A program made the translations under genes and the position numbers. DNA of 64,000 nucleotides from DATEOR01 sp963766725 (GTDB lineage Bacteria; Actinomycetota; Thermoleophilia; Gaiellales; Gaiellaceae): positions 62,001-126,000 of the forward strand of contig CAVYBK010000006.1 in assembly GCA_963766725.1 (NCBI GenBank). Reading direction: 5' to 3'. Positions 50,871-61,200 of this stretch are shown piece by piece. Position 1 is the stretch's first letter. Each line of letters opens with the position of its first letter. The notes under the pieces were generated by a model. The model made no database searches. It worked only from the letters and a program-made list of their open reading frames with translations, and was not told the origin of the DNA.

Positions 50871-52433
50871 TCGACGACCGCCCCCGCTCCTCCTCGTCTC
50901 GGATCGCCGGCCGCCTCGAGCTCCCCCTCCGCGCCGAGCCCGACTGCCGAGGCGCCGCCGAAGTAGAGGTTCAGCCCGCTCCAGCGAACGACCTCGTAGC
51001 CCGCGGATTCGAGCTGGGCGGCGGTGTCGGGTCCGATTCCTCCCTCGACCTGGAGCGCCTCGCCCTCCAGATGAACGCGCGGCGCCTCGATCGCCTCCCG
51101 GACGGTGAGGCCGTGGTCGAGCACGTTGACGACGAACTGCAGGATGGCGGCGCGCAGGCGGATCGACCCGGCGCTCCCGACCACCAGGCGCGGCCGTCCC
51201 TCCTCGAGGACGATCGAGGGCGCCATCATGCTCGTCAGCCGGTTGCCTGGCGACCCTTCCCGGCCGCCCGGGTTCAGGTCCTCCTCCCCCAGCATGTTGT
51301 TCATGTGGATCCCGGTTCCCGGCACGATCACGCCGGATCCGCAACCGGTCGAAGCCGAAAGGGACGCCGCATTCCCGTGCGCGTCGACCACGCTGATGTG
51401 CGTCGTGGACGGGAGCCCGGCCGGCTCGGGCGCGAACTGCCGCACCCGCTTCCGCGCGCGCTGGGCGGCGGCGGCAAGGTTCTCCTCAGTAAGCAGGCGC
51501 CTCGGCAGGCCGCCGCGGCTGAGGCCGCTGAGGAAGCCTGATCCCGCGCGCGAGCTGGGCCTCCCGCATGACCTCAGCGAGCGCCGCGATCGCCTGTGCG
51601 CTTCCCCGCTCGCCCGCTTCGCCGAGCCGGTCGAGAACGCTCAGCGCGTAGGCAATCAGGAGGCCTCCTGCCGAGGGCGGCGGATTGGAGACGAATTCCC
51701 ACCGGCGGTACGGCACCCGCACGGGCCGCCGGCGGATCACGCGATAGCTCTCGAGGTCGGTCCGCGTCAGAGAGCCGCCGCGTTCCTGCACCGCCGCGCT
51801 GATCGCCCTGCCGACGTCGCCGCGGTAGAAGCCGTCCGGCCCCTCGGCGGCCAGGCGGTCGAGCGTGTCCGCGAGAGCCGGCATGCGCAGCCGCTCGCCG
51901 GGCTGGAGTGGCCCCTTGCCTCCGTAGATCCGCTTGCCCTCCGGCTCCGCGCGAAGGATCGGGTCGAGGATCCGCTGGAGAAATCCCTGCTGCGTGTTGA
52001 CGTCGAGGCCCTCGCGGGCCAGCCGCGCCGCCGGCGCGATCAGCTCAGCCCAGGGAATGCGTGCGTAGGCCGCATGCGCCGCGCCGAGCCCCGCCACCGC
52101 GCCGGGCACGGCACACGAGGCCGCGCCGATGAGAAAGACCTGCTGCATCCCGGGCTCGAACTCGACGTCGACCGCCTCCATCCGTGCCCGTCCGCCCCGT
52201 GGAAGCTCACGCCCTGGGATGGCGACGAAGAAGTCGAGGAGCCGGTCGGTGTGGTCCGACGCGCGGTGGACGAGCATGAAGCCGCCCGCCCCCGGCCCGG
52301 TCAGCGGGCTCTCGGCAACCCAGGAGACGAACGCGGCCGCGATGCAGGCATCGACCGCATTGCCCCCCTCGGCGAGGATCTCCGCGCCCGTCTGCGCGGT
52401 GAGCGGATGCCCGGCCGCGACTGCGCCTTTCAT
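50867..52433 (-). CDS. ggt: Gamma-glutamyltransferase (one-base frameshift)
   Basis: Ntn-hydrolase of about 520 residues that cleaves gamma-glutamyl bonds. The large-subunit part starts MKGAVAAGHPLTAQTGAEIL and has GNAVDACIAAAF, GPGAGGFMLVH and NPPPSAGGLLIAYAL. The small subunit begins at the catalytic Thr in STTHISVVDAHGNAASLS and contains GSGVIVPGTGIHMNNML and RLTSMMAPSIV. The two parts are in different frames; removing one base near 51545 gives ARGSGFLSGLSRGGLP. No signal peptide is seen. TACCCT lies 6 nt before the ATG. Confidence 0.87.
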
Positions 52434-52464
52434 GCGCGAAGGGTACCCCTAACCTTGGGCCGGC

Positions 52465-53874
52465 TTACAGGTCGCGCAGGAAGCTCGGCGGCTCGAGCAT
52501 GTCCTCGGGCTCGGTGAGCTGCGCCGGCCCGCGCGGGGTCGGCGAGCTGAGGCCCGGGCGTCCTCCCAGCCCGGTGGCGATCACCGTGACCCAGATCTGG
52601 CCGGAGAGACGCTCGTCGATGGTGGCGCCGAAGATGATGTTCGTCTCCTCCGTCGCAGCCTCGCGCACGACCTCCGCGGCCTCGTTGACCTCGAGCAGCG
52701 TGAGGTCGTCCCCGCCGGCGATCGAAAGGAGGATGCCTCTCGCACCGACGATCTCGGTGTCGATGAGGGGCGAGCGCAGCGCCCGCTCGGCCGCTTCGCG
52801 CGCGCGGGTCTCCCCCGTCGCGAAGCCGATGCCCATGATCGCGGAGCCTGCGTCGCTCATGATCGTGCGCACGTCCGCGAAGTCGAGGTTGATGAGACCG
52901 GGCATCGTGATGAGGTCGCAGATGCCCTGCACGCCCTGGCGCAGGACGTCGTCGGCGATCCGGAACGCGTCGAGCATCGACGTCGAGCGCTCGAGCACCT
53001 CGAGCAGCCGGTCGTTCGGGATGACGATGACGGTGTCGCAGACCTCGCGGAGCTCATGCACGCCCTTCTCGGCCTGCGAGCGGCGTCGACTGCCTTCGAA
53101 GCGGAACGGAAGCGTGACGATCCCGACCGAGAGCGCACCGACCTCGCGCGCGATCCGCGCGACGACCGGAGCGGCTCCGGTGCCGGTCCCGCCGCCCTCG
53201 CCCGCGGTCACGAAGACCATGTCCGAGCCGCGGAGGACGTGCTTGATCTGGTCGTAGGCCTCCTCGGCGGCCTCGCGGCCGAGGTTCGGGTCTGAGCCGG
53301 AGCCCAGGCCCTGGGTCAGCTCGCGGCCGATATGGAGCTTGATGGGCGCCTCGCACGTCCGGAGCTGCTGGATGTCGGTGTTGACCGCGATGAACTCGAC
53401 CTGCGAGATGCCGGCCTCGATCATGCGGTTGACCGCGTTCAGGCCGCCGCCGCCGACGCCGACTACGCGGATGACCGCGAGGTACGCGGCCGACTCCGGG
53501 CGCGGCGCGCGGTGGATGCGGGGCGCCGGCTCGGCCATGCGGGCGGCCGGAGCGGGCTCGTAGCCTCGCTCGACGGGTGCCGGGGAGGTCCGCTGCGGAG
53601 CGGGCTCGGAACGTGTGGGCTCGGACGGAGGAGCGACCGGCTCTGCGACCGTTGCCTCGGAAGAGCTCGTCACCGCCTCGCGCTCGGGCTCCCGCTCGAC
53701 CTCGGCGGGAGGCGCAGGGGGTGCCGACTGCTCCGGTGCTGCGTGCTCGACGGTCGGCGCTTCGGCCGACTCCTGGCCGGCACGCTCTCGCTCGGCCTGG
53801 CGCTGCGCGGCCTCGGTCGCCTTGAAGAGCTCGGCGAGTGGGCCCTCACGCATGCTCGCGCGGCGTCGCGCCAT
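52465..53874 (-). CDS. ftsZ: Cell division protein FtsZ with long N-terminal extension
   Basis: The 469-residue protein has a full FtsZ core from about residue 132: VIRVVGVGGGGLNAVNRM, FIAVNTDIQQL, the tubulin signature AGEGGGTGTGAAPVVA, FRFEGSRRRSQAE, and T7 loop NLDFADVRTIM. It ends with the C-terminal peptide LEPPSFLRDL. The first about 130 residues are Ala/Glu/Pro-rich and disordered; most FtsZ proteins have only 10-30. ATG 53874 follows a perfect AAGGAGG at 6 nt and overlaps parA by 29 nt. FtsZ is found here beside parA and not in a visible cell-wall (dcw) cluster. Confidence 0.93.
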   Translation of the reverse strand: MARRRASMREGPLAELFKATEAAQRQAERERAGQESAEAPTVEHAAPEQSAPPAPPAEVEREPEREAVTSSSEATVAEPVAPPSEPTRSEPAPQRTSPAPVERGYEPAPAARMAEPAPRIHRAPRPESAAYLAVIRVVGVGGGGLNAVNRMIEAGISQVEFIAVNTDIQQLRTCEAPIKLHIGRELTQGLGSGSDPNLGREAAEEAYDQIKHVLRGSDMVFVTAGEGGGTGTGAAPVVARIAREVGALSVGIVTLPFRFEGSRRRSQAEKGVHELREVCDTVIVIPNDRLLEVLERSTSMLDAFRIADDVLRQGVQGICDLITMPGLINLDFADVRTIMSDAGSAIMGIGFATGETRAREAAERALRSPLIDTEIVGARGILLSIAGGDDLTLLEVNEAAEVVREAATEETNIIFGATIDERLSGQIWVTVIATGLGGRPGLSSPTPRGPAQLTEPEDMLEPPSFLRDL

Positions 53875-54679
53875 TGAGCACCTCCTTCGCGAGGTCGCGG
53901 TAGGCCTTGGCGGCCGGGCCGGACGGGTCGTACTTGAGCACCGAGCTGCCCTCGACGGGCGCTTCGGCATAGCGGACGGTCTTCTTGATGCGCGTCTCGA
54001 AAACGAGGTCTCCGAAGTTCTCCTTCAGCATCTCCACCGCCTCGCGGCCGTGCACGGTGCGGGAGTCGTACATCGTCGGGAGGATGCCCTTGATCTCGAC
54101 GACGGGATTCAGGTTCTCCCGAATCATGCTGAGCGTGTTCTCGAGCTGGACGAGCCCGCGGAGCGAGAGGTATTCGCACTGGACGGGGACGATCACGCCA
54201 TCCGAGGCCGTGAGCGCGTTGATCGTCAGGAGGCCGAGGGACGGCGGCGTGTCGATCAGGATGTAGTCGTAGCGGCTGCGCACCGGGAGCAGTGCTTTCT
54301 GCAGCGCGCGCTCGCGCCCGATCATGCTCGAAAGCGCCATCTCCGCGCCGGCAAGGTCGATGGACGAGACGGCGACATCTACCTCCGCCCGATGGATGAC
54401 TTCTTCGATCGGCATCGAGTGGACGAGGACGTCGTACATCGACCGCTCGACCTGATCCGGGTCCATGCCCTGAGACATGGTCAGGTTGCCCTGTGGATCG
54501 AGATCGACGGCGAGCACCTCGAAGCCGTTTTCCTTGAACGCGACCGCGAGGTTCAGCGTGGTGGTCGTCTTCGCCACGCCACCCTTTTGATTAGCGAAGG
54601 CGATGACCTGGCCCAGCGTTGCTCCTTTAGAAGTGGACGTCCGCTTGCGCGGACGCGGAAGAATCCCGGAAAGCCCCAT
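53846..54679 (-). CDS. ParA/Soj-family ATPase
   Basis: The 277-residue P-loop ATPase has the deviant Walker A QKGGVAKTTTT (Lys32 and Lys37), LAVDLDPQGNLT, YILIDTPPSLGLLT and VPVQCEYLSLRGL, all typical of Soj/ParA chromosome-partition ATPases. No ParB gene is visible next to it. Direct overlap with ftsZ suggests a role in positioning division or segregation. Candidate promoter upstream: TACCGT (54705-54700) and TTAATT (54729-54724), 18 nt apart. Confidence 0.88.
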   Translation of the reverse strand: MGLSGILPRPRKRTSTSKGATLGQVIAFANQKGGVAKTTTTLNLAVAFKENGFEVLAVDLDPQGNLTMSQGMDPDQVERSMYDVLVHSMPIEEVIHRAEVDVAVSSIDLAGAEMALSSMIGRERALQKALLPVRSRYDYILIDTPPSLGLLTINALTASDGVIVPVQCEYLSLRGLVQLENTLSMIRENLNPVVEIKGILPTMYDSRTVHGREAVEMLKENFGDLVFETRIKKTVRYAEAPVEGSSVLKYDPSGPAAKAYRDLAKEVLNGATPREHA

Positions 54680-54783
54680 GAGGGGTCGTGTTTCGTGTCA
54701 CGGTAGCACAATCCTTCTCGGCCAATTAACCCGCAAATCCGCTGGAAATATGGCTTTGCCGCGCTGAGTCCGGGCGGAAAAGC

Positions 54784-55723
54784 TCAGCGGCGAAGCGCCA
54801 GAAGCGACAGCATCTCGAAGCAGGCGTTCGCAGCGACGAAGGCCGTCACTCCGGACGGGTCGTACGGCGGCGAGACCTCGACGCAGTCGAAGCCGCGGAA
54901 GTCCAGTCCTGTGAGCGCACGGACGAAGGCGAGGGCCTCACGGCTCGAAGGACCGCCGGGTTCAGGGGTGCCGGTTCCCGGCGCGAACGCCGGGTCGACG
55001 AAGTCGACGTCGAAGGACAGGAAGCACGGGGCGTCGCCGACCCGTGCTCGGACACGATCGGCAAAGGCCGCCGGCCCGAGCTCCGCCAGCTCCTCGTACG
55101 GGAGCGCATCGAAGCCGAGCTCCGCCGGGAGCGCCGCGTCCGCCTTGGCGGTCAGCGATCCACGCATGCCGGCCTGCACCGAGCGTGCCGGGTCGAGGAG
55201 GCCCTCCTCCGCCGCCCGCCGGACCACGCTGCCGTGGAAGAGCTTCTGGCCGAAGTACTCGTCCCAGACATCGTGGTGGGCGTCCAGCTGCACGAGGGCA
55301 AGCGGACCGTGGACGGCAGCGAGCGCGCGCAGCTCGGCGAGGAGCACCGTGTGGTCGCCGCCCAGGCCGAGGGTGACGACGCCGGCAGCTGCGACCTCGC
55401 CGAGGGCCGCGGCCGACCGCTCGAGGGAATCGGCGGTCGAGCCGGGGACCGTGGGCACGTCCCCGTAGTCGACGAGCGACAGGCGCCCGCAGACGTCGAC
55501 GTCCAAGTATGGGGTTGTAGTTGCGCAGCATGACCGAGGCGCTGCGAATCGCCTCCGGCCCGAAACGCGAACCGCTGCGAAAGACCTGGGCGCCGTCGCT
55601 GGGGATTCCGACCACGGCGACGTCGACCTCGTGGAGGTCCTTGACGTGCGGAAGGCGCATGAACGTCCGCGGGCCCGAGAACCGCGGCGTCTCGAAGGCG
55701 TCCGGCGGTCCGTAGCGGGGCAT
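54784..55723 (-). CDS. Agmatinase/arginase (ureohydrolase) family enzyme (one-base frameshift)
   Basis: Manganese ureohydrolase of about 312 residues. N-terminal part from ATG 55723: RYGPPDAFETPRFSGPRTFM, DVAVVGIPSDGA and SGSRFGPEAIRSAS. Removing one C near 55511 gives NPYLDVDVCGRLSLVDYGDV and joins the main part, with GLGGDHTVL, LDAHHDVWDEYFG, SFDVDFVDPAFAPGTGTPEPGG (outline) and a terminal ALRR. All metal-binding His/Asp motifs are present. Agmatinase is most likely; guanidinobutyrase or formiminoglutamase are alternatives. A hairpin (CGCTGAG/CTCAGCG, 54762-54789) spans the stop. Confidence 0.85.
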
Positions 55724-55734
55724 CTGCGCGGCGA

Positions 55735-55968
55735 TTATAGGGAGGTTCCGGTGACCACCCCCTCGCTCTCGGCGACAAGACCGGCGCGGCAGTCAGCGAG
55801 CGCGGTGCGTGCCCGCTCCACGCTCTCCGGTCGTTCCGCGGCGATCCAGCGCTCGCCCTCCGCGAGCAGGCTTCGCACCTCCGCGAGGAGGTCGGCTGCG
55901 GGAGCGCCCTCCCGTCGAAGGGCGTCGATCCGCTCGAGTCGCTCGAGTACCTGTCTGGCCTCGTCCAT
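55735..55968 (-). CDS. 77-residue helical protein, function unknown
   Basis: Acidic/Arg-rich, predicted as two or three helices (EARQVLERLERIDALR, DLLAEVRSLLAEGERWI, ESVERARTALADCRAGL). It lies 11 nt upstream of the agmatinase-family gene on the same strand and is probably cotranscribed. No recognised domain. Confidence 0.5.
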   Translation of the reverse strand: MDEARQVLERLERIDALRREGAPAADLLAEVRSLLAEGERWIAAERPESVERARTALADCRAGLVAESEGVVTGTSL

Positions 55969-56003
55969 GCCTCCAAGCTAGAAGGCAAGAACGCGCGTGT
56001 GTG

Positions 56004-56192
56004 TCACGAAGTGCGCCGAGGCTTTCGACAATCGCGCCAGTAGGCGATCAAGAGGATCGCCATGCCGACGAGCGCGATCGAGAGAAGCGTCCAGTCGTCG
56101 CGGTTGATGACCGCGAGCAGGATCCCGAAGATGAACGCGAGGCGAAATCCGATGCAGCGCCGACGGTGGAGCCGGTCGCTGCCGAGCGTCAT
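56004..56192 (-). CDS. 62-residue two-helix membrane protein
   Basis: From ATG 56192 the product has two hydrophobic segments, IGFRLAFIFGILLAVI and LLSIALVGMAILLIAYW, separated by NRDDWT, with basic ends. The ATG overlaps the stop of the upstream 420-residue protein (ATGA), so they are coupled. Function unknown. Confidence 0.6.
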   Translation of the reverse strand: MTLGSDRLHRRRCIGFRLAFIFGILLAVINRDDWTLLSIALVGMAILLIAYWRDCRKPRRTS

Positions 56193-57451
56193 CCTGCTGC
56201 GACGACCCGGGCAGCCGTCGTGACCTGCGGCCGAGGTCTCAGCCCGAGAAGCGACTCGTCGAGCGCGACGACGAGCTCCAACCGGTCGGGGTGGAGCAGT
56301 GTCTCGACGAGCGCGCGCCGCACCGCATCCTCCGCGCGAGCTCCGGGCCCGTCGCCGTCGAGGAGCGCACGGAAGGCGGTGAGCAGCTCGGAGCGCTCGC
56401 GGGCCGTCTCGCCCAGGAGCACCGCCGTTCTCATTGCAGCCGCCCAGGCTCCCTCGTCGCACCCGAAGAGCGCCTCGAGGGCCTCGCGAAGCTCGTCCGA
56501 ACGGAGCGGCCCCTCGTGGAACAACGCGAGCTCCCAGCGCTCGAGCGCTTCGAGCAGCTCAGGGTCTTCGGGAGCTGCGGCGAGGCGGCTCTGAAGCTGA
56601 ACGGCGAGCTGGGCGCGGAAGGGATCGAGGCGCGTCGGCTCCCCCGGCGGCACCTGCGCGGCAAGGGGAGGCACCGGGCGGACGCCGTACGGCCTCCAGT
56701 CCAATCGCTCGAAGAGCACCGGGCCCGCCGCGACGGCACCCGGGGTCGCGAGTCGCAGGACGCTGACGGCGAGGCCGACCTCAGCCGGGGCGTCGGGCAC
56801 CTCGCAGGCACTCCCGTCGAGGTCGCGCTCGAGCTCGAGGACGAGCGTGCGATCGACTTCCCGCCCGAAGTCTGCGGGAAGGAGGCGGCCCGCCTCGGGC
56901 CACGAAGCCGTCAGCTCGCCGGCCGCAGCAGGGCGGACGCGCATGCCCCGGCCGAGCTCGATCTCACCCCCGGCCGTCAGCCCGACCAGGGGCGCAATGG
57001 CCGCGTAGGCGCGCCGCTCGCCGAAGAGGGAGTGCTCGAGCTCCGAGTACGCGGATTCGAAGGCGACATCGTCCCAGTCGAAGGCGCCGCACGCCTCCGC
57101 TGTGCGCGTGAGGAGCGGGATGAGGATGGTGCGGCGGAGGGCCTCGTCTTCGCCGACGCGTTCTCCCGCGTGCGCCTGGGCGAAGATCCCGGCGGCCGGC
57201 TCGTCCTTGAGGGCGATGAGCGCCTCGGTCGCGTCGTCGCGGCGCCCGAGCCGCTCGGCCCGGGCCTCGACGAAGGAGCCGATCAGCGGTCTGTACTCGT
57301 AGAGCGTCGGGCGGTTCGGGCCACCGTGCTCCTCGAGGGAAACGGGGATGTCCGCACCCGACTCGAGCTCGCGGCCGAGCTCGAAGAACGCACCGAGGCA
57401 GAACGCCCGGAGCGCGCGAAAGAGATGGGGAGACCGAGGGCCGGGAGGCAC
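56189..57451 (-). CDS. Uncharacterised 420-residue protein with HEPN-like C-terminus
   Basis: No named family is clear. Residues 1-300 are mixed alpha/beta with long acidic stretches (SFVEARAERLGRRDD, LVLELERDLDG). The segment from residue 319, DELREALEALFGCDEGAW followed by MRTAVLLGETARERSELL, resembles the ApeA-like HEPN pattern (ALEALF... R-A-LLG... ER). The catalytic RxxxxH of HEPN nucleases is absent; DGDGPG stands in its place. This suggests a non-catalytic HEPN-like fold, at low confidence. Coupled to a small membrane protein downstream and 10 nt from the Nei gene upstream. Confidence 0.5.
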   Translation of the reverse strand: MPPGPRSPHLFRALRAFCLGAFFELGRELESGADIPVSLEEHGGPNRPTLYEYRPLIGSFVEARAERLGRRDDATEALIALKDEPAAGIFAQAHAGERVGEDEALRRTILIPLLTRTAEACGAFDWDDVAFESAYSELEHSLFGERRAYAAIAPLVGLTAGGEIELGRGMRVRPAAAGELTASWPEAGRLLPADFGREVDRTLVLELERDLDGSACEVPDAPAEVGLAVSVLRLATPGAVAAGPVLFERLDWRPYGVRPVPPLAAQVPPGEPTRLDPFRAQLAVQLQSRLAAAPEDPELLEALERWELALFHEGPLRSDELREALEALFGCDEGAWAAAMRTAVLLGETARERSELLTAFRALLDGDGPGARAEDAVRRALVETLLHPDRLELVVALDESLLGLRPRPQVTTAARVVAAG

Positions 57452-57461
57452 GCCACCCTCG

Positions 57462-58211
57462 TTACGCCCCGCGCGGCTCCGTTCCTTCCTGACAAGCGGG
57501 ACACCAGTACGCCATGCGGGCGTCGTCGCCCTGCGGCCAGGAGCGAATCAGGGTCCCGCAGCGGCCGCACGGACGCCCTGCGCGCCGGTAGACGTAATGG
57601 CCGCGGCGCCGCCGCGGCGCCTGCATCAGATTGGCCGCCGCAGCCAGGACCGAGCGGAGCCGCTCGTCGTCCACCTCGCGCAGCGGGACCCAGGGCTTCA
57701 CGCCCGCGACGAAGAGGGCCTCCGCCTTCCACATGTTTCCGATGCCCGCGACGAGCGTCTGGTCGAGGAGCGCCTCTCCGAGCGCGCGGCTCTGCCCGGC
57801 GGCCCGAAAGCGAACGAGCATCGCGTCGAGGTCGGGTGGGGCGGCCATGATGTCCGGCCCAAGCCGATCGGTCCGGCCGCGGCCGAGCTCCAGGACGGGG
57901 CCCCGGCGCTGGACCGCCTGCCATTCGGCACCGCGGAGGACGAGCCAGGGCTTGCCCAGGATGGGCCGCCCGGCGGGCTCCACGCGCCAGCGCCCGTGCA
58001 TGCGGAGATGGCTCCGCACGACGGTGCCGTCCTCGAACGTGAGCAGGAGGTTCTTGCCGACCGCCTCGACGCGCTCGAGGCGGTGGCCGTCGATTCGCTC
58101 GGCGATCCGGAGAAGCGCCGCGCGAGGATGAGGCGAGTCGGCCCGCACCACGTCTCCCTCCAGCACGCGGAGGCGCTCCGCGGTGCGATGGATTGCGTCT
58201 CCCTCGGGCAC
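57462..58211 (-). CDS. nei: Endonuclease VIII-like DNA glycosylase (Nei/Fpg family)
   Basis: The 249-residue base-excision enzyme begins PEGDAIHRTAERLR, where Pro2 and Glu3 are catalytic, has AVGKNLLLTFEDG with the conserved Lys, LDQTLVAGIGNMWKAEALF in the helix-two-turn-helix, and a C-terminal zinc finger (CGRC...CPAC). PEGD at the start favours Nei over Fpg. The GTG start lies 5 nt after the Lhr stop, so helicase and glycosylase are cotranscribed. Confidence 0.92.
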   Translation of the reverse strand: MPEGDAIHRTAERLRVLEGDVVRADSPHPRAALLRIAERIDGHRLERVEAVGKNLLLTFEDGTVVRSHLRMHGRWRVEPAGRPILGKPWLVLRGAEWQAVQRRGPVLELGRGRTDRLGPDIMAAPPDLDAMLVRFRAAGQSRALGEALLDQTLVAGIGNMWKAEALFVAGVKPWVPLREVDDERLRSVLAAAANLMQAPRRRRGHYVYRRAGRPCGRCGTLIRSWPQGDDARMAYWCPACQEGTEPRGA

Positions 58212-58216
58212 GGCGG

Positions 58217-61200
58217 CTAGCCGCGGAGGACGGCTCGGCGAGGGCCCGGGAGGAATCCCGCCTCGACGAGCAGCGGCATGATCTCGCTCTCGCTCACAGG
58301 CTCGCCGTCGAAGCGCTCGACCGCGAGGCGCTTCTGGCCGGTGGAGCGCACGTGTGCGACAAGCGCGTCCAGGGCGGGGCGAAGCCATTCCGGGTCCGGA
58401 TCCCGCAGCGGCACGAGCGAGCGGCCGCCACGCTCGACATAGAGCGCGGGCGAGCCGCCGAGCAGGACGACATAGGCGCCGGCGACCCGCGCCGCGCGCG
58501 CTCCGGCGCGCTTCGGCCACGGAAGCGCTGCTCCGTAGGGCTGCGCGGGGTCGGCAGCGGCGAGCACCAGCGGCAAGGGCTCGGCGGGATGCTCGCGCAG
58601 GCGCTCGACGGCTCCGGGGAGAGCGAACTGCGCTCCACCCAGTCCCTCGACGAAGTAGCCCCGGCGACAGAGGCCCAGCGTTTCGAGGTTCCGCAGCTCG
58701 CGGTACACGGGCGCGTAGCCGCCCGGCACGCCCTCGCCGCGGACGCCGTCGCGCGTGACGATGCCCTGGCGCTCGAGAAGCAGCTCGGCCAGCGCTCGCG
58801 GGTCAGGGTCGCCCGCGAAGATCGGGGCGGTCCCGGCCCAGCGGCCCTGCGTCGCTGTGATCGCATCGGACCGGCGACGCGAGAAGCGACGTGGCCGGCG
58901 CTCCGGCCTCGGAGCCTGGAAGCGGCGTGCGGCACGAAGCGGCTGCCAGGCGTCGTTCGTCACCTCGCCGGACCAGACGAGCTCCCAGAGTGCGGGCAGC
59001 GCGGTCTCCGCGTCGAGCCCGGTCTCGCGCAACAGGTCGAACCAGAAAAGTGCGCTGCCCTCGAGCGCGGCGCGGATGCGGTCGTAGGCCTCCCCTTCCG
59101 GAGGCGGCAGCGTCGCCGGGCGTCCAAGTGCAGGCGCGTCCTCACGGAAGTAGACGGCCACCCGCTCGAGCCCGGCACCGACCCACACGACCTCGCCGGA
59201 AGCGGTGAGCTGATCGAGCTCGGCCGGCTGGAAGCCGGGCACGCGGCGCGGGAGGATGCCGGTCTCCCAGAGCGACACGGGAAGCGACACTCCCTGCAGC
59301 GGCACGAGCGCCTCCCTCAGCGTTGCCCGCCGATCGATCCCGTGCCACGCGGGCAGGAACCGGCCGAGGGCCTCCTCGTCCACCGGCTCGACCTCCTTGC
59401 GCAGCGCGGCGAGGCTCGCGCGGCGAAGGCGGCGGAGAACGTCCGGCTCGCACCATTCCCGTTCGGTTCCACCGGGCCGAAGCTCGCCGCGGACCAGGCG
59501 TCCATCGCGCTCGAGACGGCCGAGCTCGGCTTCGGCTCGCTCGAACGCGATGGCGAAGCGGGCGGCTGCCTCTGCAGTCGTGAACGGCCCGCGGCCACGC
59601 GCGTAGCGGATGAGGAGCCCGCCGAGCGGGTCGTCTCCGGTTTCGAGGAAGGCGTCGGGCAGACCAGACGGCGGCATCGCGCCGACGGCGTCCCGGTAGC
59701 GGCCGGCGTCCTCGGCCGCGATGAGCCGGGTCTCTCCTCCGACGCGGATCTGCACCGCCCGGCGCTCGGCCTCGAGCGGCTCGGCGAGCGCGGCTTCGTA
59801 TTCGCCGGAACGGAGATCGCCTCTGCGGAGCAGGAGATCGTGCAACTGGTCCGGGCTCTTCGGCGAGCCGCGAAGCTCCTCCTCCACCTGCTCGAGCGCC
59901 GCCGGATCGATCAGATCGCGAAGCTCCTCCTGGCCGAGAAGCTCCTTGAGCAGGTCGCGGTCGAGCGAGAGGGCCTGGGCGCGGCGCTCGGCGAGCGGCG
60001 TGTCGTCCTCGTACATGTACGTGGCGACGTAGTCGAAGAGGAGGGACGAGGCGTACGGCGAGGCTGTCGGAGTCTCGACCTCGACGAGGTCGATCCGGCG
60101 CTGGCGCAGAGCCGCGAGGAGCTCACGCAGGGCCGGCAGGTCGAAGACGTCCTGGAGGCACTCGCGATAGGTCTCGAGGATGACCGGGAAGTCGGAGTAA
60201 CGGCGCGCGACCTGCAGGAGCCCTTGCGCCTTGAGCCGCTGCTGCCAGAGCGGTGTCCTCTGCCCCGGCCTTCGCCGCGGGATGAGGAGGGCGCGCGCGG
60301 CGTTCTCGCGGAAGCGCGCACCGAAGAGCGCCGTCCCGGCGAGCTCGGTGACGACCAGCTCCTCCAGCTCGGCGGGGTCGATGAGCACGTCGTCGATGGG
60401 CGGAGGTGCATCCGCGTCCGGGAGATGGAGGGCGATGCCGTCATCCGACCAGATCGCGTTCACCTCGAGCCCGAGCGACTCGCGCAGGCGGGCCGCCAGC
60501 GCGAGCGACCACGGCGCGTGCACCCGCCCGCCGAAAGGCGTGAGGATGCAGAGGCGCCAGTCGCCGATCTCGTCGCGGAAGCGCTCGACGACGACGGTTC
60601 GGTCCGACGGGATCGCGCGCGTGGCCTCCTCTTGCTCGCGCAGGTAGGTGAGCAGGTTCTGCGCGGCGCGCTCGTCCAGAGAGTGTTGGTCGGTCAGCCT
60701 CTCGATCGCCCGCTTGTCGTCGAGGCCGACGAGCTCCCGCGCGGTGCGCCCGATTGCCTGGCCGAGCTCGAACGGGCGGCCGACCCCCTCGCCCTTCCAG
60801 AAGGGAACAAGGCCGGGGATGCCCGGGGCCGGAGAGACGAGGACGCGGTCACGGGTGATCTCCTCGATCCGCCACGTCGAGGCGCCGAGCAGGAATGTCT
60901 GGCCGGCGCGGGCCTCGTAGACCATCTCCTCGTCGAGCTCCCCGACGCGCCCGCCGCCCTCGACGAGGTAGACGCCGAAGAGCCCGCGGTCGGGGATGGT
61001 GCCGGCGTTCGTGACTGCGAGCCTTCGCGCGCCCTCGCGGCCGCGGACGAAGCCGCGCACGCGATCCCAGATGATGCGCGGGCGGAGCTCGGCGAACTCC
61101 TCTGACGGGTAGCGGCCCGCCAGCATGTCGAGGACGTTCTCGAGCTGCTTGCGCGAGAGGTCGCGGAACGGGTAGGCGCGCCGCACCAGGTCGTGCAGCT

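Noticed and set aside
13700..51600. Programmed ribosomal frameshifting as explanation for the broken genes
   Set aside because: No slippery heptamers or common stimulatory structures at the sites; they occur in unrelated genes and have no shared sequence context.
52465..53874. FtsZ as a degenerate tubulin because of Glu in AGEGGGTGTG (usually Met)
   Set aside because: All other GTP-binding and T7-loop residues are normal, and to my recollection this Glu variant occurs in FtsZ of related actinobacterial lineages.
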